Positions 1-5,639 of a DNA stretch of 8,033 bases are shown piece by piece. The stretch is from DATDRQ01 sp035291645 (GTDB lineage: Bacteria > Chloroflexota > Anaerolineae > Anaerolineales > UBA4823). The stretch spans positions 1 to 8,033 of the forward strand of contig DATDRQ010000112.1 of assembly GCA_035291645.1 (NCBI GenBank), written 5' to 3'. Position 1 is the first letter of the stretch. Each line of letters opens with the position of its first letter. The position numbers and the translations under genes were made by a program. Below the pieces are notes generated by a model. That model was not told the DNA's origin. It searched no databases and saw nothing but the letters and a program-made list of their open reading frames with translations.

Positions 1-132
1 CCGCACTGCATCCGCGTCCTGCTTCATTGGAATACCGACCTGCCCCAAGGCGCTATCCAGCATGTATATCTGCGGGCCGCGGCCAGCCTACGCCCGGAGC
101 TGGCCAACCCGCCACAGCCTCGCGCCGGGTAA
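1..132 (+). CDS. aroH: Chorismate mutase, AroH type (C-terminal part only)
   Basis: The 5' end lies outside the window; frame 1 is open from base 1 to a TAA at 130-132, giving 43 residues. The enzyme rearranges chorismate to prephenate, the branch point to tyrosine and phenylalanine, in the cytoplasm. The visible part follows the C-terminus of Bacillus subtilis AroH as I remember it: CIRV, then TDLPQ, then HVYLRAA, then LRPEL. Residues 5 (Arg), 23 (Tyr) and 31 (Arg) of the fragment have the same spacing as B. subtilis Arg90, Tyr108 and Arg116, which line the active site. The N-terminal catalytic residues cannot be seen. It lies 126 bases upstream of aroF on the same strand, so it may be the first visible gene of the same operon. 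Family assignment is strong despite the short length. Confidence 0.88.
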   Translation, partial: PHCIRVLLHWNTDLPQGAIQHVYLRAAASLRPELANPPQPRAG

Positions 133-196
133 GTTGGTATCAGACGGACAGCTTGCCAGGCACCAGCGGGAGGATCGCCTGAGCAAACCTGGGACT

Positions 197-217
197 TCTT
201 CCGCTCCAGCCGGAAGA
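197..217 (+). repeat. Inverted repeat / small hairpin upstream of aroF
   Basis: TCTTCCG (197-203) and CGGAAGA (211-217) are perfect reverse complements around a 7-base loop. No T-run follows, so it does not look like an intrinsic terminator. It lies 41 bases before the aroF start. It could be an mRNA structure or a protein-binding palindrome, or occur by chance in GC-rich DNA. Confidence 0.35.
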
Positions 218-246
218 CGCGCAAAACTATCTGATCGAGTTCTGGT

Positions 247-252
247 GGAGGT
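247..252 (+). promoter_or_regulatory. Ribosome binding site of aroF
   Basis: GGAGGT is a near-perfect Shine-Dalgarno sequence. It sits 6 bases before the ATG at 259 and 9 bases before the adjacent ATG at 262, so either could be used; the two products differ by one methionine. It is the strongest and best-spaced site I found in the window, which fits aroF starting a translationally coupled gene series. Confidence 0.75.
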
Positions 253-258
253 AGTCTT

Positions 259-1269
259 ATGATGATCGTTATGAACATGGAAGCCACCCAGGAGCAGATC
301 GACACGGTCGTCGCCCGTATCGAAGCCAATGGGTTTAAAGCCCATCTTTCACAGGGCGAGGAGCGCACTGTGATCGGCGTCGTGGGCAATAACCCGATCA
401 AGACCCGCGAGCAGTTCATGCACCTGCCGGGTATCGAACGGATCGTACCCATCTCGCGGCCGTACAAGATCGCCTCGCGCGAGTTGATCCCGGAGAACAC
501 CATCTTCCCCCTGGACGGGGTTACGATCGGCGGGGAGCAAGTGGTGATCATCGCTGGGCCGTGCGCGGTGGAAAGCCGCAGCCAGCTGCTGGAGACAGCC
601 CTGGCGGTTAAAGAAGCCGGGGCGCAGGCTTTACGCGGGGGCGCCTTCAAACCACGCTCTTCTCCCTATTCATTCCAGGGATTGGGTGAAGAAGGGTTGG
701 AGATCCTGGCCGAAGCGCGCCAGCTGACCGGACTGCCCGTGGTGACAGAGGTGATGGCGCCTGAAATGGCACCCCTGGTAGCGAGCTATGCCGACGTGCT
801 CCAGATCGGAGCCCGCAACATGCAAAACTTCGCCCTGCTGCACGCTGCCGGAGAAAGCCAGCACCCGGTATTATTGAAACGCGGCAATGCTGCGACGGTC
901 GAAGAACTGCTGATGGCGGCTGAGTATATCCTTTCCCACGGCAACCGCCGGGTGATCTTATGCGAGCGGGGCATCCGCACCTTCGAGACAGCTACCCGCA
1001 ATACTACCGACATCAACGCGATACCGGTCTTGAAATCCCTCACCCACCTGCCGGTGATCCTCGATCCCAGCCATAGCACCGGGAATTGGGAGTTCGTCAC
1101 CCCCATCGCCCGGGCGGGGATTGCCGCCGGGGCGGACGGCTTGATCATCGAAGTCCATCCTAACCCCGGAGAAGCGCTCTCCGATGGCGGGCAATCCCTG
1201 AAGCCCGAGCGGTTTGCCGAGCTGGTGACCCAGGTGCGGGCCATCGCCTGTTCGGTAGGGCGCAGATAA
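259..1269 (+). CDS. aroF: 3-deoxy-7-phosphoheptulonate (DAHP) synthase, type I-beta
   Basis: Catalyses the entry step of the shikimate pathway: phosphoenolpyruvate plus erythrose 4-phosphate gives DAHP. Residues 1 to about 70 form the small ferredoxin/ACT-like regulatory domain; the TIM barrel follows from about residue 85. The 336 residues match Thermotoga maritima DAHP synthase (338 residues) almost without gaps. Metal ligands are visible as Cys102 (IAGPC), His272 (DPSH), Glu298 (EVH) and Asp309 (LSDG). Substrate-binding motifs are KPRSSPYSFQG (131-141), IGARN (183-187), LLKRG (205-209) and ERGIRTFE (236-243). His29 and Ser31 in the N-terminal domain match residues linked to tyrosine binding in the Thermotoga enzyme, so feedback inhibition by tyrosine is inferred. 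The start is supported by GGAGGT at 247-252. tyrA follows after one base. The product is not in doubt. Confidence 0.97.
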   Translation: MMIVMNMEATQEQIDTVVARIEANGFKAHLSQGEERTVIGVVGNNPIKTREQFMHLPGIERIVPISRPYKIASRELIPENTIFPLDGVTIGGEQVVIIAGPCAVESRSQLLETALAVKEAGAQALRGGAFKPRSSPYSFQGLGEEGLEILAEARQLTGLPVVTEVMAPEMAPLVASYADVLQIGARNMQNFALLHAAGESQHPVLLKRGNAATVEELLMAAEYILSHGNRRVILCERGIRTFETATRNTTDINAIPVLKSLTHLPVILDPSHSTGNWEFVTPIARAGIAAGADGLIIEVHPNPGEALSDGGQSLKPERFAELVTQVRAIACSVGRR

Positions 1270-1270
1270 A

Positions 1271-2152
1271 ATGGGTAAGGAAGAGCCTAGCTTCATTAGT
1301 ACGCTGCGGATCGCCATCCTGGGGCTGGGCCTGATGGGCGGCTCGTTGGCCCTGGCCCTGCGAGGTAAATGCACGGCGCTGATCGGCTTTGACACCGATC
1401 CCCAGACCCTGGAGTTGGCCCGTCAGCGGCAGATCGTCGACCTGGCCTCTACCGAGCCAGCCGAGCTGCTTCCCCAGGCCGACGTGGTCATCCTGGCTAC
1501 ACCGGTGAATACGATCATTGAGAATTTGCAAGAGCTGCCCAGGCACCATCCCGGCCCGGCCATCGTATTGGACCTGGGTTCGACCAAAGCGCGGGTCGTC
1601 GAGGCCATGCAAAGACTTCCAGAGCGTTTTGACCCCCTCGGGGGCCATCCCATGTGCGGTAAAGAGCGGTCTGGCCTGGCAAACGCTGACCCGCAGCTCT
1701 TCCAGGAGGCGGTCTTCGCCTTCACACCGTTAGCGCGCACGTCTTCCCGCGCCAGGACGTTCGCCGAAGGGTTGGCCTGGCAAGTCGGCGCTCATCCGCT
1801 GTGGCTCGATCCGCACACCCACGATCGTTGGGTAGCAGCGACCAGCCATCTCCCCTATCTGGTGGCGAACGCCCTGGCTTTCAGCACGCCCGGAGAAGCG
1901 GCCCCGCTGGCCGGACCTGGCTACCGCAGCACGACCCGCCTGGCACAGACCTCACCCGGGATGATGCTGGATGTACTCATGACCAACCGGGAGAACATCC
2001 TGGATGCCTCCGGGCGCTTGCGGGCACATCTGGATTTATTGGATGAATTATTGCAGCGTGGGGATTTTGAGGCACTGCTCTCTTTCCTGAGGCGCGGGAC
2101 AGACCGCCAACATGAAATTGTCGAGACGAGTGAACGCGGAGAAACCCAATGA
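1271..2152 (+). CDS. tyrA: Prephenate (or arogenate) dehydrogenase
   Basis: Oxidatively decarboxylates prephenate to 4-hydroxyphenylpyruvate, or arogenate to tyrosine. The Rossmann fold starts with GLGLMGGS (18-25). Asp41, after the second strand (IGFD), suggests NAD+ rather than NADP+. ATPV (76-79) and DLGSTK (101-106, Ser104) follow, then HPMCGKERSG (126-135) with His126 and Glu132, TSHLPY (191-196) with His193, and GYRSTTR (217-223) with Arg223. These correspond to Ser126, His147, Glu153, His217 and Arg250 of the Aquifex aeolicus enzyme, as I recall that numbering. The usual GFRDxTR loop has Ser220 in place of Asp. At 293 residues it ends after the helical dimerisation domain, with no C-terminal ACT domain and no fused chorismate mutase, which is supplied by aroH. 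One base separates it from aroF and it overlaps aroA by 4 bases. Substrate preference, prephenate or arogenate, cannot be read from the sequence. Confidence 0.93.
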   Translation: MGKEEPSFISTLRIAILGLGLMGGSLALALRGKCTALIGFDTDPQTLELARQRQIVDLASTEPAELLPQADVVILATPVNTIIENLQELPRHHPGPAIVLDLGSTKARVVEAMQRLPERFDPLGGHPMCGKERSGLANADPQLFQEAVFAFTPLARTSSRARTFAEGLAWQVGAHPLWLDPHTHDRWVAATSHLPYLVANALAFSTPGEAAPLAGPGYRSTTRLAQTSPGMMLDVLMTNRENILDASGRLRAHLDLLDELLQRGDFEALLSFLRRGTDRQHEIVETSERGETQ

Positions 2153-3477
2153 AATTGACCTCATCTCCGGGCAGACCCTTGCAAGGTACGGCAGCCCTGC
2201 CGGGTGACAAATCCCTCTCCCATCGAGCGGCATTATTCGCAGCCCTGGCGGAGGGCGAGAGCCGCATTGATAACTTCCTGGTCTCTGGCGTCACGCAGGC
2301 GATGCTGCAAGCACTGGCAGCTTTGGGCGTCTCCTGGCAGTTGGCGGACAGCACGTTGACCGTCCAGGGAAGGGGATTGCGCGGGCTTCAGCCCCCCGTC
2401 GCCCCCCTGGAATGTGGAAATTCAGCCACCACGATCCGCCTGCTGGCGGGAGCGCTGGCGGTAGCGGGAGTCCCGGCCATTCTGGATGGCTCTCCAGGCC
2501 TGCGCCGCCGTCCGATGGAGCGCATTGTCGAACCTTTGCAGCAAATGGGGGTTCCCATCCAGGCCGAGGATGGGCGTGCCCCGCTCTCCCTCCAGGCGGG
2601 CCGGTTCCCGTTATGCGCCCTGGATTACGCCTTGCCGGTCGCCAGCGCCCAGGTCAAGACCTGCCTGCTACTGGCTGCCCTGGCCGGCGATGGCCCGACG
2701 ACCCTGCGCGAACCGGGCCTGTCCCGCGACCACACCGAGCGCATGCTGGGCAGCATGGGTGTCACCGTCACCCGCGAGAAGATCAACGGCTCGCAGCAGG
2801 ACCAGTACGAAACCCGCCTGGTACCGCCCAAGCCCCTGGGGCTCAATCCCATCAATCTCAGCCTGCCGGGCGATTTCTCTTCCGCCGCCTTTTTAATCAC
2901 CGTCGCCCTGATCACACCCGGCTCCACACTCATATTGAAAGAGGTTGGCTTGAACCCAGGGCGCACCGGGCTGCTGGACGCCCTGCTGGCGATGGGCGCC
3001 CGCATCCAGATCACCGCCCAATCCACCCGCAACGGTGAACCGGTGGGGGACCTGATCGTCAAACACAGCCAGCTGCACGCGGCTCAGGTGGCCGGTGGGC
3101 AGGTGTCGCGCATGATCGATGAGTTCCCGGTTTTTGCCATCGCCGCTGCGTTCGCCGACGGGATCACAACTGTAAAGGATGCTGCTGAGCTCCGCCATAA
3201 GGAATCGGACCGGATATCGGCGCTTTGCCAGGAGCTGGGTTCTTTAGGTGTAAATGTGGCTGAATATCCGGATGGGTTTTCGATCCACGGGAGCGGGATC
3301 GTGCGTGGCGGTATCGTCCAGGCGCACAATGACCACCGCCTGGCGATGTCCCTGGCCGTGGCGGGACTGGCCGCAGAGGAACCTGTCATTCTTCAGGGAG
3401 CTGAGATTATTTCCGAATCCTTCCCGGGTTTCGTTACGACAATGCAGAACCTGGGAGCCGATCTGATCCTCAGGTGA
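2149..3477 (+). CDS. aroA: 3-phosphoshikimate 1-carboxyvinyltransferase (EPSP synthase), class II-like
   Basis: Transfers the enolpyruvyl group of PEP to shikimate 3-phosphate, forming EPSP. Its 442 residues are normal for the family. Visible motifs are PGDKSLSHRA (18-27), NSATTIRLL (91-99), RRPMER (120-125), SAQVK (166-170), RDHTE (193-197), LNPGRTG (268-274), Asp324 (DEFPVFA), ELRHKESDR (347-355; Glu352 and Arg355) and AHNDHRLAM (392-400; Arg397). GDKS, SAQVK and RDHTE are class II signatures. Ala93 stands where Escherichia coli has Gly96, as in the glyphosate-insensitive Agrobacterium CP4 enzyme; tolerance here is inferred only. The ATG shares 4 bases (ATGA) with the tyrA stop, and GGAG at 2138-2141 sits 7 bases before it, which fixes the start. 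All catalytic residues I looked for are present. Confidence 0.96.
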   Translation: MKLTSSPGRPLQGTAALPGDKSLSHRAALFAALAEGESRIDNFLVSGVTQAMLQALAALGVSWQLADSTLTVQGRGLRGLQPPVAPLECGNSATTIRLLAGALAVAGVPAILDGSPGLRRRPMERIVEPLQQMGVPIQAEDGRAPLSLQAGRFPLCALDYALPVASAQVKTCLLLAALAGDGPTTLREPGLSRDHTERMLGSMGVTVTREKINGSQQDQYETRLVPPKPLGLNPINLSLPGDFSSAAFLITVALITPGSTLILKEVGLNPGRTGLLDALLAMGARIQITAQSTRNGEPVGDLIVKHSQLHAAQVAGGQVSRMIDEFPVFAIAAAFADGITTVKDAAELRHKESDRISALCQELGSLGVNVAEYPDGFSIHGSGIVRGGIVQAHNDHRLAMSLAVAGLAAEEPVILQGAEIISESFPGFVTTMQNLGADLILR

Positions 3478-4436
3478 ACTCTATTTTTCTACAACTCCTC
3501 CCTCCGATGTCTGACGCCGCGATCACAACCTTGCGCCTGGGCCTCACCGGATGGCCGCTGGAACATAGCCTGTCTGCGACCATCCATACAGCCGCGCTGA
3601 GCGCGACCAGATTGGACGGCGAATACCAGCTCTTCCCGGTGCCACCCGTGCCGGCCGGATCAGCCGCCCTGGAAGAGCTGATCGCGCGCATGCGCCGCGG
3701 GGAGCTGCACGGCCTGAACGTGACTATCCCCCATAAGCAGGCTGTCCTGCCTTTGCTCGATGCCCTGAAGCCCGTTGCGCAAGCCGCCGGAGCTGCGAAC
3801 ACCATCTTCCAGCGGGGCGGCCAGGTCGTGGGTGATAACACCGATGTCCAGGGCTTCTTGACCGACCTGAAATCTTTCGCAGGCCATCTCTTCCTTGAGG
3901 ATCGCTCTCGAAACCCCCGATCCGCGCCACAGGCCTTGATCCTCGGTGCAGGAGGGGCGGCGCGGGGGGTGGTCTACGGACTGGCGCAGGCCGGCTGGGA
4001 GGTGCATGTCGCAGCCCGGCGCCTGGAACAGGCGGAAGAGCTGGTAGCCGGGATCCAAAATTCATCCCGTTCAGGGAGCGGCCATCCTCTGCCGCAGCTC
4101 CATCCCCACCGACTGTATCGAGCGGATCTCGCCGGGCTGCTGCCTACGATTGCGCTCGTCGTGAACGCCACTCCGCTCGGCATGTACCCCAGGGCAGACG
4201 CCAGCCCCTGGCCGGTTGGGCTGCCTCTCCCCCCACAGGGGGTCGTTTATGACCTGGTCTACAACCCGCTGGAGACAGCTTTCGTACGCTCCGCCCGCGC
4301 CGGCGGTTTGACCGCTTCCAACGGGCTGGGTATGCTCATCGAACAGGCAGCTTTAGCTTTCGAAATCTGGACCGGGCAGACTGCCCCGCTCCAGACCATG
4401 TTCCGCGCCGCCCAGGAGGCGCTAAAACCTCTATGA
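3474..4436 (+). CDS. aroE: Shikimate dehydrogenase (NADP+-type)
   Basis: Reduces 3-dehydroshikimate to shikimate. The N-terminal substrate domain has LTGWPLEHSLSAT (24-36), NVTIPHK (82-88) with catalytic Lys88, GAANT (106-110) and GDNTDVQGF (120-128) with Asp124. The cofactor domain has GAGGAARGV (158-166), an AARR turn (180-183) fitting NADP+ phosphate binding, NATPLGM (231-237), YDLVYNP (259-265) and GLGMLIEQAALAFEIW (284-299). The family usually has HSxSP; here Ala35 replaces the proline. At 320 residues it is longer than the usual 270-290, because of extra stretches at about 136-152 and 195-212. The start is not certain. The GTG at 3474 overlaps the aroA stop as GTGA, matching other junctions here. 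The ATG at 3507 (Met12) would give a more typical N-terminus, but the bases before it are pyrimidine-rich with no Shine-Dalgarno. Confidence 0.94.
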   Translation: MNSIFLQLLPPMSDAAITTLRLGLTGWPLEHSLSATIHTAALSATRLDGEYQLFPVPPVPAGSAALEELIARMRRGELHGLNVTIPHKQAVLPLLDALKPVAQAAGAANTIFQRGGQVVGDNTDVQGFLTDLKSFAGHLFLEDRSRNPRSAPQALILGAGGAARGVVYGLAQAGWEVHVAARRLEQAEELVAGIQNSSRSGSGHPLPQLHPHRLYRADLAGLLPTIALVVNATPLGMYPRADASPWPVGLPLPPQGVVYDLVYNPLETAFVRSARAGGLTASNGLGMLIEQAALAFEIWTGQTAPLQTMFRAAQEALKPL

Positions 4437-5593
4437 AAAACACAGCCCAACGCCTGCAGCTCGTCCCCAGCCAGTTCTTCGCGGCTCTCAATACCAAAAT
4501 CGCTGCCCTCCAGGACGCTGGCCGGGAGATCATCCGGCTGGATATCGGATCACCTGACCTGCCGCCCGCTCCGCACATCGTCGCGGCGCTGGCCCAGGCG
4601 GCCGCTTCTGCGGACAGTCATGGTTACCAGAACCATAAAGGTCCTGCGGCATTGCGCCAGGCCTGGGCCGGGATGTATCAAAGGGTACATGGCGTCGAGC
4701 TTGACCCTGAAAATGAAATCGTCCCTCTCCTGGGGTCCAAGGAAGGCATCTTCCATCTCGCCCAGGCGATCCTGGACCCCGGCGATGTGGCGCTCATCCC
4801 CGATCCCGGCTACCTCACCTACGCCAGTGGGGCGATCCTGGCCGGAGGCAGGCCTTATTCCACACCGCTTCTACCTGAGAGATACTACCTTCCCGATCTG
4901 ACCACCTTCCCGCCTGAGATTCTGCGCAGAACCAGGTTATTGTGGCTGAATTATCCCAATAATCCCACCGCAGCTACCGCCGCGCTGGAATTTTTCGCGG
5001 CGGCCGTGGAATTTGCCCGCCAGCACGGGCTGCTTGTCTGCCACGACGCGGCCTATTCCCAGGTGACGTTCGAGGGCTACCGCGCCCCCAGCATCCTGGA
5101 AGTCCCCGGGGCAAAGGAGGTAGCGGTCGAGTTCAACTCGTTGTCGAAATCCCACAATATGGCCGGATGGCGGCTGGGTGCGGCCGTGGGGAACGTCCAG
5201 GCCCTCAAAGCGCTCTATGCTTACAAGACGAACGCCGACAGCGGGCATTTCCTGCCCATCCAACAGGCTGCCATCGCCGCCATGACCGGCGATCAGGATT
5301 GGCTGGCCGGGCGCAACGAGATTTACCGCCAGCGGCGAGACTGTGTATTATCGACCCTGCGCGCCCTGGGCCTGGACCCAGCCACGCCGAAAGCGTCGCT
5401 GTACGTTTGGAGCCCTGTGCCAGCTGGATTTACTTCGGCTCAATTTGTCTCCCACCTGCTCGAAGCTACCGGGATCAGCCTCACCCCCGGCACCGTCTTT
5501 GGACAAGGGGGAGAAGGCTTCGTGCGCATCGCTCTTTCCAGCCCCACCGAGCAGATTAATGCGGCCATGCAACGCATCCGGGCGATTCTATAA
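4433..5593 (+). CDS. PLP-dependent class I/II aminotransferase, likely aromatic or prephenate transaminase; DapL-like
   Basis: A fold-type I aminotransferase of 386 residues. Visible features are GSKEG (101-105), IPDPGYLTY (122-130), NYPNNPTA (173-180) with Asn177, HDAAYS (204-209) with Asp205 and Tyr208 contacting the pyridine ring, SLSKSHNMAGWRLG (236-249) with the Schiff-base Lys239 and phosphate-binding Arg247, and FVRIALS (363-369) with carboxylate-binding Arg365. The GSKEG and DPGYLTY blocks resemble the LL-diaminopimelate aminotransferase/aspartate aminotransferase-like group, so automatic annotation may say DapL. Its place between aroE and aroC, coupled to aroE by a 4-base ATGA overlap, argues for a role in the tyrosine/phenylalanine branch: 4-hydroxyphenylpyruvate or phenylpyruvate to the amino acid, or prephenate to arogenate. 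AGGAGG at 4414-4419 lies 13 bases before the ATG, a long spacing. The fold is certain; the substrate is inference from context. Confidence 0.9.
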   Translation: MKNTAQRLQLVPSQFFAALNTKIAALQDAGREIIRLDIGSPDLPPAPHIVAALAQAAASADSHGYQNHKGPAALRQAWAGMYQRVHGVELDPENEIVPLLGSKEGIFHLAQAILDPGDVALIPDPGYLTYASGAILAGGRPYSTPLLPERYYLPDLTTFPPEILRRTRLLWLNYPNNPTAATAALEFFAAAVEFARQHGLLVCHDAAYSQVTFEGYRAPSILEVPGAKEVAVEFNSLSKSHNMAGWRLGAAVGNVQALKALYAYKTNADSGHFLPIQQAAIAAMTGDQDWLAGRNEIYRQRRDCVLSTLRALGLDPATPKASLYVWSPVPAGFTSAQFVSHLLEATGISLTPGTVFGQGGEGFVRIALSSPTEQINAAMQRIRAIL

Positions 5594-5639
5594 ACCGAAT
5601 GAACCCATCCGACATCCTCTCCAAAGTTGAAGCATAAAC
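5594..5639 (+). other. 46-base spacer before aroC, with a 12-codon mini-ORF
   Basis: This is the only real gap inside the aroF-aroKB series. It contains ATG at 5599 followed by 12 codons (MNPSDILSKVEA) and TAA at 5635-5637, ending two bases before the aroC ATG. I see no good Shine-Dalgarno for either the mini-ORF or aroC. TATAAA at 5589-5594 overlaps the previous stop codon but has no recognisable -35 partner 17 bases upstream. The mini-ORF may couple translation into aroC or be chance; nothing shows it is expressed. Confidence 0.3.

Larger units (their letters stand above)
133..258 (+). promoter_or_regulatory. aroH-aroF intergenic region, possible leader
   Basis: This is the longest non-coding stretch of the window (126 bases). 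I see no convincing -35/-10 pair, no T-box or other riboswitch core, and no leader peptide rich in aromatic codons. It holds one 7-bp inverted repeat (197-203 with 211-217), a weaker 5-bp repeat (157-161 with 177-181) and the aroF ribosome binding site. It could be a plain operon spacer, or hold a weak promoter or processing site for the aroF transcript; the sequence does not decide. Confidence 0.35.

Noticed and set aside
197..230. Hairpin as a rho-independent terminator after aroH
   Set aside because: The stem is short and is followed by CGCGCAAAAC rather than a run of T.
133..258. T-box or other amino-acid riboswitch before aroF
   Set aside because: The gap is only 126 bases and contains no T-box consensus, specifier stem or terminator/antiterminator pair that I can recognise.
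62..262. 66-codon + strand frame across the aroH-aroF gap
   Set aside because: Its first part is a shifted reading of the real aroH C-terminus, the rest shows no domain, and no good ribosome binding site precedes it.
24..650. 208-codon open frame on the minus strand
   Set aside because: It lies opposite the intergenic region and the aroF coding sequence, has no recognisable domain, and long antisense frames are expected opposite GC-rich genes.
2412..3038. 208-codon + strand frame inside aroA
   Set aside because: Its translation is rich in Pro, Gly, Arg and His and is a frame shadow of the intact EPSP synthase gene, whose motifs all lie in the other frame.
5167..5559. 130-codon + strand frame inside the aminotransferase gene
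   Set aside because: It is an overlapping-frame artefact; the aminotransferase frame carries all the catalytic motifs through this stretch.
5589..5594. TATAAA as a -10 box of an internal aroC promoter
   Set aside because: No acceptable -35 hexamer lies 16-18 bases upstream, and the match overlaps the aminotransferase stop codon.
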